Below are positions 52,521-61,565 of a stretch of DNA of 64,000 nt, one piece after another; position 1 is the stretch's first letter, and each line of letters opens with the position of its first letter. This DNA comes from JAIRMO01 sp046533115. GTDB taxonomy: Bacteria; Spirochaetota; Spirochaetia; Treponematales; Breznakiellaceae. Under the pieces are notes generated by a model that was not told the DNA's origin, did not search any database, and saw nothing but the letters and a program-made list of their open reading frames with translations. Both the position numbers and the translations under genes were made by a program. Location: positions 1 through 64,000 of the forward strand of contig NZ_JAJQRC010000002.1 of NCBI RefSeq assembly GCF_046533115.1, in the 5' to 3' direction.

Positions 52521-53978
52521 TCACCCTGAATCCGCAGGGGTTTCCCGCCGGATTTCTCCGATAAGCCAAAGATCCTTCCGTAATACCAGGCGTAATTCGT
52601 CCCGGTAGAAAACGCTTTGGGGGAGGGTTTTGAAATCCCCGGAAGCCGGTTCTGTTGCTTCCGGTGTTTCGGAGGATGCGCCGGGTAACCAGAGGGTATA
52701 GGATACCCGGAAGCTTACTTCACCGTCCCCCGGATCGGTATCCAGTTCCGTGAGATCCATACCGGTAATCCCCACCACGGTTTGATCCGTGGGAAGTCCC
52801 CCGGCATCCAGCCATTCCTGGGCGGATATTACGGGATTGTTCATTTCATAGGCCATCCGGACCCGGCTCATCACAAAGAGATTGCTTATCATGGCAATAT
52901 CGTTTTTTCCCGCCTTGTTGGTAACGCAGGCCTCCATCAGGGTATGATCCAGGGTACCAAAGGCTCCGTAATAGGTTTCAACGACTTCCCGAGGATTCAT
53001 CCCCCGGGTGTTGGGCATATTGGCCCGTCCCGAAAGGATACTCCTCACGGAAAGAACCAGAACAACTAACGCGATAAGGACCCCGGTGATGATGGCCGTA
53101 TTCCTCACCAGGAAACGTTTGGTTTTTACCGTGAGGTCCTTCTTTTTTTGGAACTGTTCCAATTCTTGGTTGAGCTTCGCCTGCTCTTCCCGGGCAAGTT
53201 CCCGAATATAGGAAATACTTTCCCGGGAACCGGGGGGGCCTAAGATCTCCGCAAAGGATTCCAAACTGGGACGTTTTGTTCCTTTCTGGGAAAAATATTT
53301 GACCGGGGCCAGGGTCTCGTCCAAAAGCCGGGCCAGATTCTTGTCCAAGCCCGGGGCCAAAAGCCGGACAGGAACAAAAACCCCCTCCCGCATATCCTGG
53401 CGGACCACATCAATATCCGGATTTTGAAAAGCCCCGGTTCCGCAGAATATCCGGTACAACATGGTCGCCGCTGCGTAGGCCGCAGCTTCCCCTCCGGTAA
53501 GGTCCGGATGTACCCAGCTTGCCGCGCCGGCAAGCCAAGCGTCATCCCCCGCCGCCTCCAGAATCCGCCGGAGGATCCGTTCCGGCGGAAAAAGAATAGT
53601 TCCATCCCCGGAGGCGGCCACGAGGGTCCCCGCGGGCCAGGGGAATGGGGGGCTTTTCTGGTTCTCTAAAAGAAGCCGCCCCTTGATCCAAAACCGTACT
53701 GCGTCCAGGGCCGTTTCTTTTTTTGTCGTATCGCAAACTAATTTGTCCAGTCCTTCTCCGTCAAAATCAGGACCCCAGATGACCATGGTCCCTTCCCGCT
53801 CAATGACCCCCCCGGGTTTCCACGGCTCAACCGTCCCCCTGGGGGTTACGATATAACCCTGCTGGGTAATAAACTGGGCCATCTTCGCCTGGGCAAACGC
53901 CTGAACGTTAAGGCCCGTATCAAAACCTAAAACGCCGGTTCCTTCAACTTCAAGATGTATGATCCCAAGGTCCTTCAC
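52521..53978 (-). CDS. Membrane protein with degenerate kinase-like N-terminal domain
   Basis: 485 residues from a GTG with AAGGAG seven bases before it. The first ~270 residues recall a protein-kinase fold without catalytic motifs. HPDLTGGEAAAYAAATMLYRIFCGTGAF looks like a kinase C-lobe helix, but there is no HRD or DFG. A charged helix (about 270-295) leads to one membrane span (about 305-325). After it comes an extracytoplasmic domain with a YYGAFGTLDHTLMEACV segment, of the type seen in NTF2-like or DUF-type folds. A pseudokinase sensor is possible, but this is inference. It converges on the aldo/keto reductase gene. Confidence 0.68.
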   Translation of the reverse strand: MKDLGIIHLEVEGTGVLGFDTGLNVQAFAQAKMAQFITQQGYIVTPRGTVEPWKPGGVIEREGTMVIWGPDFDGEGLDKLVCDTTKKETALDAVRFWIKGRLLLENQKSPPFPWPAGTLVAASGDGTILFPPERILRRILEAAGDDAWLAGAASWVHPDLTGGEAAAYAAATMLYRIFCGTGAFQNPDIDVVRQDMREGVFVPVRLLAPGLDKNLARLLDETLAPVKYFSQKGTKRPSLESFAEILGPPGSRESISYIRELAREEQAKLNQELEQFQKKKDLTVKTKRFLVRNTAIITGVLIALVVLVLSVRSILSGRANMPNTRGMNPREVVETYYGAFGTLDHTLMEACVTNKAGKNDIAMISNLFVMSRVRMAYEMNNPVISAQEWLDAGGLPTDQTVVGITGMDLTELDTDPGDGEVSFRVSYTLWLPGASSETPEATEPASGDFKTLPQSVFYRDELRLVLRKDLWLIGEIRRETPADSG

Positions 53979-54043
53979 TATGATTCTCCTTGAAGTATTT
54001 GAAATAGCATGATCCGGTTAGCGCCAGCTCCTTTATCCGGGAC

Positions 54044-55027
54044 TTACCTCCCCTGGGGTGAATAGAGGTATTTAAAATAATCCATGTCGGTGGAGAGGGT
54101 TTTTTCAAACTTCGGTATGGTAGTACGGTAGGATTCCACTGCCCGCCAGAATTCGAAGAAGTTTCGATCCTGGTTGTAGGCCTCCGCATAGATGCGGGAG
54201 GCCTCCGCGTCCGCCGCTCCCCGGATGGCCTCGGCCTTTTCATAGGCCGCGGAAAGGATGGATCGTCGTTCATTATCCATCCGTCCCTGCCAGCCCGCCT
54301 TTTTTCCCTCCCCTTCGGACCGGAAGGCCTGGGCGATCTGATTCCGCTCCTTGATCATCCGGGCATAAACACTCTGGGTAAGTTCGTCGGAATACCGGAT
54401 CTGCCGGACCACCACGTCGATAAGTTCAATCCCGTATTCGGGAACCATCCGCCGGGACCGGGTCAGGATCTCTTCCGCCAACTGCCGGCGGCCCTTTTGG
54501 ATGGGTTCGTAGGTGGTATCGGGCTGGATCGAATCGGTGATAAGCTCCGGATCGAGTTCCACCCCTATCCCCAGGGCATCCGCGGCTCCGCTCTGTTCCA
54601 TGATGATGTTGGAGTTCCGCACCGTTTCCCGAAGGTAGTTTTCCGCCACCACGGTCCGCACTTCGGAGTCGATAATTTCCGCCAGCTTGGAATAGGCCGC
54701 CCCCACGGTGGAGATGGACTCGTAGAATTTTTTTGGATCCGATATCCGCCATCGGGCGGTAATATCCACCCAGATGTACTGTTTTTCCCGGGTAGGCATA
54801 CTCTTTTGTTCCCCGTTCCAGGCCATGATCCGTTTGGGATACCGGACAACCTCATCAATAAAGGGCATTTTCAGATGAAACCCGGCGTCGATCACCACAT
54901 CCACCAGTTTTCCCATTTGAACAATCACCGCCTGTTCACCTTCATCAATAACATAAAAGGGTCCCACCGCCAGGATGCCGATGATAATTACGATGATAAC
55001 CACCATTACCATGATAAATTTTTTCAT
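54044..55027 (-). CDS. hflC: HflC, prohibitin-type membrane protease modulator
   Basis: SPFH/band-7 protein. One N-terminal membrane span (FIMVMVVIIVIIIGILAVGPFYVI) is followed by DEGEQAVIVQMGKLVDVVIDAGFHLKMPF. The conserved C-terminal coiled coil has ERNQIAQAFRSEGEGKK and AEAIRGAADAEASRIYAEAYNQD. Forms a large cage with HflK around FtsH. The ATG overlaps the hflK stop by one base (TAATG). Confidence 0.94.
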   Translation of the reverse strand: MKKFIMVMVVIIVIIIGILAVGPFYVIDEGEQAVIVQMGKLVDVVIDAGFHLKMPFIDEVVRYPKRIMAWNGEQKSMPTREKQYIWVDITARWRISDPKKFYESISTVGAAYSKLAEIIDSEVRTVVAENYLRETVRNSNIIMEQSGAADALGIGVELDPELITDSIQPDTTYEPIQKGRRQLAEEILTRSRRMVPEYGIELIDVVVRQIRYSDELTQSVYARMIKERNQIAQAFRSEGEGKKAGWQGRMDNERRSILSAAYEKAEAIRGAADAEASRIYAEAYNQDRNFFEFWRAVESYRTTIPKFEKTLSTDMDYFKYLYSPQGR

Positions 55028-56001
55028 TACCGGCCTCCCGTACTTCCGCCGGAGGAATTGAGATTCTTTAACGAAAGAAAACTATCCAGATTCCGATCGA
55101 TAAGGGTAGTACCCGTATCTTCCCTAAAGATCTCTTCAATCATTTCATAATAAAGCCGCTGCCGGGTAACCTCCGGCGCCCGGCGGTACTCGTTGTAGAC
55201 CAAATTGAACCGTTCCACTTCGCCATTAGCCTGGTTGACCCGTTCCGTGGCATAACCCTGGGCTATCTGAATACGCCGGTCCGCCTCACCCTTGGCTTTA
55301 GGGATCTCCTCGTTATAGACTTGCTGGCCTTCGTTGATCAACCGGTTCATATCCTGGATCGCCTTATTCACATCGTCAAAGGCCTCCTGAACCCCCGCAG
55401 GGGGATCTATATTTTGGAGTTTTACCGCGATAACGTTAATCCCCAACCCGTAGTTGCGAAAAGTTTCATTCATAAAATTCGTCCCCTCTACCTCAATAAA
55501 GCTCCGTTCCGGTCCCATGATATCCATGATTGTCCGGTCCCCCACCAGCATATTGATAACCGAACGGGATACATCCTGGATGGTTTCGCTCCGTTCCATT
55601 ACGTTAAATACCCAGGCCTTGGCATCCACAATACGGTACTGGATGATCCACTCCACCTCAATAATATTAAGATCCCCGGTAAGCATGGTGGATTCATTGG
55701 TCTGGTTCGTATAGGTAGAGGAAACCCCGCTGCTCAGGGTACGGAAGCCGAATTGTTCGGTCTGAACGTTTTTTACGTTCACCACATAGTGGCGATCTAT
55801 GCCAAAGGGCAGCTTAAAGTGCAATCCCGGCCCATTAATAGTATAAAACCGGCCGAACCGGGTAACGACCGCTTCTTCCGTCTGATCCACAATATAAAAA
55901 CTCGTCCCCAGAAGAATCACGAGTACAATCCCTATAACAACAAGGGTCATAGTTACCGGGGTAAGCCACTTCGATAAAACCGAAGGGGTAACGTTCTGCA
56001 T
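55027..56001 (-). CDS. hflK: HflK, prohibitin-type membrane protease modulator
   Basis: Partner of HflC. The membrane span LVVIGIVLVILLGTSFYIV is followed by the SPFH core QTEEAVVTRFGRFYTINGPGLHFKLPFGID. Then come VIAVKLQNIDPPAGVQEAFDDVNKAIQD and a coiled coil KGEADRRIQIAQGYATERVNQANGE. Lacks the long Gly-rich N-terminal tail of enterobacterial HflK. AGGAGG six bases before the ATG. Confidence 0.94.
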   Translation of the reverse strand: MQNVTPSVLSKWLTPVTMTLVVIGIVLVILLGTSFYIVDQTEEAVVTRFGRFYTINGPGLHFKLPFGIDRHYVVNVKNVQTEQFGFRTLSSGVSSTYTNQTNESTMLTGDLNIIEVEWIIQYRIVDAKAWVFNVMERSETIQDVSRSVINMLVGDRTIMDIMGPERSFIEVEGTNFMNETFRNYGLGINVIAVKLQNIDPPAGVQEAFDDVNKAIQDMNRLINEGQQVYNEEIPKAKGEADRRIQIAQGYATERVNQANGEVERFNLVYNEYRRAPEVTRQRLYYEMIEEIFREDTGTTLIDRNLDSFLSLKNLNSSGGSTGGR

Positions 56002-56135
56002 AGAGAACCTCCTTTACGTTTGATTGATTCCGATAATTCTAAAATTAACCGGTATTTGAAACCGGTTTAACGCAAGCCAATCCCCATTGAAACCGGCTGA
56101 ATACATTACTCCTTTCCAGGATTCCTGTCTTCCCA

Positions 56136-56981
56136 TCAGCGGCTTCTATACCACGCCATGGCGGCATATCCCACAAAAGAATCGGGGAAACTCGAACCGT
56201 CTTTGTCCTGTATATCGGCGCTGGTACCGTAAGCGAGGAGCTTCCCCCGGCCTAATCCCCGGGCTTCGGCAAAACCCAGGGCGCCTAAGACCGCCCCGGA
56301 GGAACAGGCGGCCTTTTCCCTTTCTGCCCGTTCCAGTACCAGGCCGGGGTCTCCCGCCTCAACAGCCGCAAGAAACCGGGCGTCATTTACCTTTTTTACC
56401 CATTCCAGCGCCTTTTCCCCTACACCCTGGGGTATAAAACCGTAATTATATCCATAGTGGGTAAGATCCGTGGAAGCGACAAGAACGATTTTCCGCTTCA
56501 GGGCCAGCCCGGTTTGGGCGATCTGTTTTCCCGCCTCAAAGGAGGCCTTTTCTGCGGGGAGCCGCAGCCAGAGGAGCCGGGCCCGGGGCAGAAAATAAGC
56601 TGCCATGGGAAGCTGTATTTCCACGGTATTATCCTGATAAGCATCTCCGGAACCTCCCAACGCTTTTTTAAGAATTTCCCGGAATTCCCAGTCGATCTCT
56701 ATAGTCCCCCAAGGGCTTATCACCCCGTCTTCTTCGGCAAAAAGAGGAGGCGCCCCGGCGGGGAGGTGCCCGCCGATGATCACCACCGTATCGGCATCCC
56801 GATCCAGGGTCGATATGGCCCGGGCCGCGATAGCCCCGGAATAAAACCACCCCGCATGGGGGGCCATAACCGCCAGGGCCGATCCTTCCCCTGCCGCTTC
56901 ATAATCTTCGAGAAATTGCCTGATCTCCTGGGGGTTTTGGGGGTACCATCCCGGGGAGAGCTGTCTTTTTCTCAATATCAT
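56136..56981 (-). CDS. Memo-like protein (AmmeMemoRadiSam system protein B family)
   Basis: MEMO1-family fold, related to class III non-haem dioxygenases. Likely metal ligands are in MAPHAGWFYSG, VIIGGHLPAG and KAACSSGAVLGAL, and STDLTHYGYNYGF is typical of the group. The neighbouring AMMECR1 and radical-SAM genes that often accompany it are not in this window, so it stands alone here. No clear ribosome binding site before the ATG. Confidence 0.88.
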   Translation of the reverse strand: MILRKRQLSPGWYPQNPQEIRQFLEDYEAAGEGSALAVMAPHAGWFYSGAIAARAISTLDRDADTVVIIGGHLPAGAPPLFAEEDGVISPWGTIEIDWEFREILKKALGGSGDAYQDNTVEIQLPMAAYFLPRARLLWLRLPAEKASFEAGKQIAQTGLALKRKIVLVASTDLTHYGYNYGFIPQGVGEKALEWVKKVNDARFLAAVEAGDPGLVLERAEREKAACSSGAVLGALGFAEARGLGRGKLLAYGTSADIQDKDGSSFPDSFVGYAAMAWYRSR

Positions 56982-57063
56982 CGTTTATTACACCCTTTGA
57001 AAAAGCCCCAAAATATCTTATTTTATTCTAGCATAATATAAAAAAAACGTATATAATAGGTTC

Positions 57064-58266
57064 ATGCGTCAGAAAGTATCGTCGAGTATAGCACTTATCT
57101 GTATAGCGGTATATGTTTTGGCTCTGGGAATTGCGGCGTATAAAATTATTACCGGTATTAACGAACGTCAAAGATTAGCGGAACGGGAATTTGCCGAATT
57201 GGTGGATATCTCTTCGGCGGCAGGGGTTTTGGGGTTTATGAACGAACCCTTTAGAGAGGCTATCCAGGATGCCCTCATGGATTCCCAGACCCTCCAGGCC
57301 GTGATCATTTCCGGTCCCCTGGGGGTGGATACCTTTGAACGGGAGCGGGGCCGGATCATTACCTGGGTGGGTGAGTCTCCCCGGTTTAAAACCGCCTTTG
57401 GCCTTTCGGCGGAACCTTTTTTTATGCCCCTCAGGCTGGAGGGTATCCGAAATACCACCATCAGCGCGGTCTCCAATTATATCGACCATGACGGTCTTAT
57501 CGATATATTGAAATATACCCTTCTCGCGATTTTAGTAGCCCTGGCCATTGCTTTTTCCACCCTGATCATGGAATTTCTCCAAACAAAGACCGAGGTAGCC
57601 GCCAAATCTTCCCGGAAACACGAGGCCGGCCCGACATCGGAAGAAGATGAGGCCTTTGAGGAGGAAGCTGTTTTTCACGGGGAGGAGTTTGTTGCCGAAA
57701 CAGAAGCAACCCCCAAAGCGGCGGCCGAGGAGGTTCCTCCGGAAGATCCCCGTGGTCTTTATTCGCCCCATGGCAATATAGGATGGGAGGACTATATCAA
57801 GGATCGGCTTTCGTCGGAACTCCACCGTTGCGCCGCCTCTGAACAGGATTTGGTTTTTGCTATTATCGAATTCAAAAATCCCGAGAAAATCAACGAGGAA
57901 GTATTTATTAAGCTTGCCGATGAAGCAGTGGAATATTTTATCCACCGGGACCTGATTTTTGAAAAAGGAAACCGGGGCATTTCGGTTATTATTCCCAATA
58001 TAGACGTGGATCAGGGGCTGACGAAATCCGAAATTTTCCATAATCAGATTCTGCAGCGCCTGTCCCCGGCCTTCCAAAAAACAGATCTTTGCATTGGCCT
58101 TAGTTCCCGTTCGGGAAGGCTTATCGACGGGGAAAGACTCATTTTTGAGGCCGAAAAAGCCCTGGAAAAGGCCATGCAGGAGCCGGTATCTTCCGTGGTG
58201 GCCTTTAAAAGCGATCCGGAAAAATACCGGGCCTTTATTGCGTCACAAAATAAGAAACGTCCCTGA
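57064..58266 (+). CDS. Two-span membrane protein with degenerate GGDEF-like domain
   Basis: Membrane spans near 8-27 and 143-165 flank an extracytoplasmic sensor-like region. A very acidic linker (about 185-235) follows. The C-terminal part has the GGDEF fold order (RGISVIIPNIDVDQGLTKSEIF, then CIGLSSRSGRLIDGERLIFEAEKALEKA), but the GGDEF signature itself is replaced by KGNRGIS. It is therefore unlikely to make cyclic di-GMP and may act as a sensor or binding partner. A TATAAT box six bases before the ATG predicts a leaderless mRNA. The 3' end overlaps the convergent DUF4340 gene by 32 bases. Confidence 0.7.
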   Translation: MRQKVSSSIALICIAVYVLALGIAAYKIITGINERQRLAEREFAELVDISSAAGVLGFMNEPFREAIQDALMDSQTLQAVIISGPLGVDTFERERGRIITWVGESPRFKTAFGLSAEPFFMPLRLEGIRNTTISAVSNYIDHDGLIDILKYTLLAILVALAIAFSTLIMEFLQTKTEVAAKSSRKHEAGPTSEEDEAFEEEAVFHGEEFVAETEATPKAAAEEVPPEDPRGLYSPHGNIGWEDYIKDRLSSELHRCAASEQDLVFAIIEFKNPEKINEEVFIKLADEAVEYFIHRDLIFEKGNRGISVIIPNIDVDQGLTKSEIFHNQILQRLSPAFQKTDLCIGLSSRSGRLIDGERLIFEAEKALEKAMQEPVSSVVAFKSDPEKYRAFIASQNKKRP

Positions 58267-59221
58267 AAATACGGTTCATCGTCCACTCCGCCAGGGAGTA
58301 CACATAGTTGGAACCGGATGACCGGGCGGAGCGGTTCCCCGATTCCAAAAGGGGACCGATCTTGATGACCCGGGTGGTATTATCCCCGATTTGCAGGGTA
58401 ATTTGCCCTTCGGTAAAGACCGGAGCCGCGGAACTTATGGAAGAAATAAAATCCTCCCCCTCCGCTTCCATCACGGCACGGATATAGGATTCTACTTTAC
58501 CCGTATCCAGCACCTCTCCGCCCCCCCCCTCTTGTATCCAGTTTGCTCCGTTCCGGCTGAGGGTAAAACCTGGGGTTGGGGAATTTTCATCCTCCGGATT
58601 GGGGGGAGGAATAAGGATAATCCGCTGAACCATGTCGGCCCCTACCGGGGCGGCTTCGTTTTCAGGAAAAAGCCGAAGATTGTACCAGGAAGAACGGGCG
58701 CCGGTAATATACGAAGCCAGTTTGTTTTCCCCGGAACGGACCTCGTCCTGGGTGTTTTTGCGGAGGTATACCTCCTTGCCCGAAGCATCCCCCTCGCCGA
58801 TAAGCAAATCCAGCAGGGGATAGCTGGTACCCGGACCGCCCCGGACGATGATGCGGGATGCCTTCTCGGCGGCAAGGCCCAGTTTTTCATGGGAGGCGGC
58901 AGAAGACGCCCGGATGGGATAGGCGGTGTTGGTTGAAAGGATCCGGAAGAGGTCCTCTACCCGGGATTGTTTGGCGGGATATTCTTCCCCTTCAAAGGAA
59001 ACAAACCATCCGCCGCTGTTCCGTATCAGGGTAACCCCCGTACTTCCCTGGTCATAGATCTCCACCCGGTCCGCCTGGTCCACCTGTTCGGGCTGGAGCC
59101 AAACATAGGATGCATCCCGGGAATTGACCCGTTCAGGATCAAAAACCACGGTAGCGGTATATACCAACCCAAGAACGCCGGTTAAAACCAAAAGAACTAA
59201 TAATCGCTTTTTAAACTCCAT
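58235..59221 (-). CDS. DUF4340-domain membrane protein
   Basis: One N-terminal membrane span (LLVLLVLTGVLGLVYTATVVF) precedes a DUF4340 repeat region: VDQADRVEIYDQGSTGVTLIRNSGGWFVSFE and SHEKLGLAAEKASRIIV. DUF4340 proteins commonly follow GldG-type genes, as here, where the start overlaps the end of the GldG-like gene by 11 bases. GGGAG seven bases before the ATG. Probably an extracytoplasmic part of the same export complex. Confidence 0.87.
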   Translation of the reverse strand: MEFKKRLLVLLVLTGVLGLVYTATVVFDPERVNSRDASYVWLQPEQVDQADRVEIYDQGSTGVTLIRNSGGWFVSFEGEEYPAKQSRVEDLFRILSTNTAYPIRASSAASHEKLGLAAEKASRIIVRGGPGTSYPLLDLLIGEGDASGKEVYLRKNTQDEVRSGENKLASYITGARSSWYNLRLFPENEAAPVGADMVQRIILIPPPNPEDENSPTPGFTLSRNGANWIQEGGGGEVLDTGKVESYIRAVMEAEGEDFISSISSAAPVFTEGQITLQIGDNTTRVIKIGPLLESGNRSARSSGSNYVYSLAEWTMNRIFRDVSYFVTQ

Positions 59222-60827
59222 CGGAAAGCTCCCTTCCTTTAGTTTTTGTCCGTCTTTTAAGATTTCGGACTATGCCCACGACCACGATCCCCAGGGGAAT
59301 GACCCCCACATTAAGAATCTGGCTGAACCTCATGGCCTTGAGCCGTTTTTCAGGATCGATAATCCGGTCAAGCCGTCCTGCCGGGGGCTGCCGGTTTCTG
59401 ATGCCAATAATATCATCATCATTCCCCAGCCAATCCGCGGTTTTGAGCATAAAATCAAGGTTCTGAAACCCCTGTCCCTGGGTCATCTGAATGAGGGTAG
59501 TGGCCAGATCGCTATCACCAATGACCACTATCCGGGATTCCTTGGCTTCCACAGGAAGATCCGGTAATTCCTCCTCGGAACCTTCCCGGATTGGTTTGGG
59601 CTTATCCCTAAACCAGCCGGGAAATTTTCCCGAAAGGGCCACGGCGAGGACTTTACTTCCCCGGGTAGCTTCTTCTTCCATTTCGAAGAGGTAACTGGTC
59701 TCGGGATTTGCCGAAAAGTCCTTGGTCATGAGCCACGCATCGGGGGTGGTGGAAAAGAGGATCTCCCCCTCCACCGATTCGGGGGGAGTTAAGTTTATGG
59801 GACTTGCCCAAAAAAGGTCCATCCCTCCGAAACCCACGGTAAGGGGATGTTTCGGATTGCCGTTTTCCGCCAATACCCCTATCCAATGGGGATAACGGAT
59901 TATCCTAAATTGTATGGAACCGCTGGGAGTCGCGGTCTGGTATTGGAGGGTCAGGGCGGAACGATCCAACACCATTTCGGGCTGTACCGCGGCGCCATAG
60001 GATGCAACCATGGCAAGCAAGCCGCCGTCATTTTTTATCCGGGATTCCAGGGTATTTTTGGCATCCACAAAGACCCCTTCCAGGGCGAAAAGAACCTTTC
60101 CCCCATTCTGAATATACCGGTCTATACGGTAGAGGGCCCATTCGTCCAGTTCCTCCACCCCCCCCAATACCAAAAGGACCGGCAGGACATCGCTTATTTC
60201 TTCTCCGGGGCTTAACACCCTGACCCGATACCCTGATTGGGTAAAAACCTGATCCAGGTATCCGTAATCCGATGTCCACTGTTTATCCGCGTCCCCGACT
60301 AAAACCCCCACTTCCCGTTCGGATTCCCGCAGCATGGAACGGATCCGGGAACTTATATCGTACTCCAGGGTATCCAGAGAAAATACCCAGGGCAACACCG
60401 CAACTTGGTCAAGATATTCGATCACAATTCCCGTATATACCGTGGAGAAAGTAGCCTCGTCCCGTTCAACGCTTTGGATCTGCCGGGGCTGGATCCCCAT
60501 TTGCTCCACCGCCTGAACCATCTCTGTTTTTGAGGGGTCCCGCCGGGTAAAGCGGATCTTACCCCGGGAGTAGGCCGCGTATTCCCGGAGCAGATCCTCA
60601 ATTTCCCCGGGGATGGGATGAATAGCGGAGAGTTTTTCCGACACATAATAGGTGATCCGTATCTGGTCGGGAATCTCACCGGAAAGATTCCGGGAAACCT
60701 GGGAAATGGTATAGGCCTTGTTTTTGGTCAAATCCAACCGGAACCAGAGCCGCTGACTTAACAATAAACCCAGGATAAGGGCGATGACGGATATAACCGT
60801 TAAAATCCAGCTTTGTCTTTTGGTCAT
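59211..60827 (-). CDS. GldG-like auxiliary ABC transporter protein
   Basis: 538 residues with a membrane span at each end (about 8-26 and 503-521). Between them is an ABC_transp_aux/GldG domain: SGEIPDQIRITYYVSEKLSAIHPIPGEIEDLLREYAAY-type opening (residues ~48-90), GVLVGDADKQW, YIQNGGKVLFALEGV and VVIGDSDLATT. Lies between the permease gene and the DUF4340 gene. GGAGG is six bases before the ATG. In Bacteroidetes GldA-F-G supports gliding; here a general export role is more likely. Confidence 0.9.
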   Translation of the reverse strand: MTKRQSWILTVISVIALILGLLLSQRLWFRLDLTKNKAYTISQVSRNLSGEIPDQIRITYYVSEKLSAIHPIPGEIEDLLREYAAYSRGKIRFTRRDPSKTEMVQAVEQMGIQPRQIQSVERDEATFSTVYTGIVIEYLDQVAVLPWVFSLDTLEYDISSRIRSMLRESEREVGVLVGDADKQWTSDYGYLDQVFTQSGYRVRVLSPGEEISDVLPVLLVLGGVEELDEWALYRIDRYIQNGGKVLFALEGVFVDAKNTLESRIKNDGGLLAMVASYGAAVQPEMVLDRSALTLQYQTATPSGSIQFRIIRYPHWIGVLAENGNPKHPLTVGFGGMDLFWASPINLTPPESVEGEILFSTTPDAWLMTKDFSANPETSYLFEMEEEATRGSKVLAVALSGKFPGWFRDKPKPIREGSEEELPDLPVEAKESRIVVIGDSDLATTLIQMTQGQGFQNLDFMLKTADWLGNDDDIIGIRNRQPPAGRLDRIIDPEKRLKAMRFSQILNVGVIPLGIVVVGIVRNLKRRTKTKGRELSDGV

Positions 60828-60830
60828 CCC

Positions 60831-61565
60831 TTACCTCCATTTCCTGAAAAGCAGTACCCGGGTATTAAAAAACAAAAACAACACCGTGGTAATAATAAAA
60901 AATGCCAAATCCCGGGTATCGATAAGTCCCTTGGAAAAACTTTCAAAATGAAAGGACAGGGAAATAAAATTAATGCCTTCGCTAAGCCACAGGGGAAGGT
61001 TAAAGGTCATGGTGAATTGACTGGCCAGCATCACCAAGAGGAGTACCACCGCACTTCCCAGAAAGGCGCCGGCCTGATTTTTCGACAGGCAAGAGAGGAA
61101 AAGCCCCAGGGCAGTGGCGGATGAACCCAGGAGAAGGGCTCCGGCGTATTCCCCCAGAATGACCCCGGCATCAAAAAAACCAAGTGGTAAAAGGCTTACG
61201 GGTACCGGTATGGTAAGGACAATGATCACCGTTAACACGGCAAAGGATGAAAAGAATTTCCCCAGGACCAGATCCCATTCGGAAAAAGGCATGGTCAGGA
61301 GGATTTCAACACTCCCCAGTTTCCGTTCCTCTGCCCAGCTTTTCATGGTGATCACCGGGATCACCATGATGAATGCCAGGGGGAAGGCCGAAAAAAAAGG
61401 CCGCAAGGTAGCGGTATTTAACGAGAAAAAACGCTGAAAATAAAAAAACCACAGGGTAGTAAAAAGGAGAAAAAATACCCCGACTCCATAAAAAGCCGGA
61501 GAAATGCTGTAAGAATAGAGTTCTTTCCTCGCCAATGCAAGGGCTTTACGCGGCAAATACTTCAT
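60831..61565 (-). CDS. ABC transporter permease, GldF/ABC-2 type
   Basis: Six-span ABC-2 permease of 244 residues. ALARKELYSYSISPAFYGVGVFF at the start, ITMKSWAEERKLGSVEILLTMPFSEWDLVLGKF in the first cytoplasmic loop (a hallmark of the family), and an RVLLFRKWR end. The ATG overlaps the stop of the ATPase gene (ATGA). Confidence 0.92.
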   Translation of the reverse strand: MKYLPRKALALARKELYSYSISPAFYGVGVFFLLFTTLWFFYFQRFFSLNTATLRPFFSAFPLAFIMVIPVITMKSWAEERKLGSVEILLTMPFSEWDLVLGKFFSSFAVLTVIIVLTIPVPVSLLPLGFFDAGVILGEYAGALLLGSSATALGLFLSCLSKNQAGAFLGSAVVLLLVMLASQFTMTFNLPLWLSEGINFISLSFHFESFSKGLIDTRDLAFFIITTVLFLFFNTRVLLFRKWR

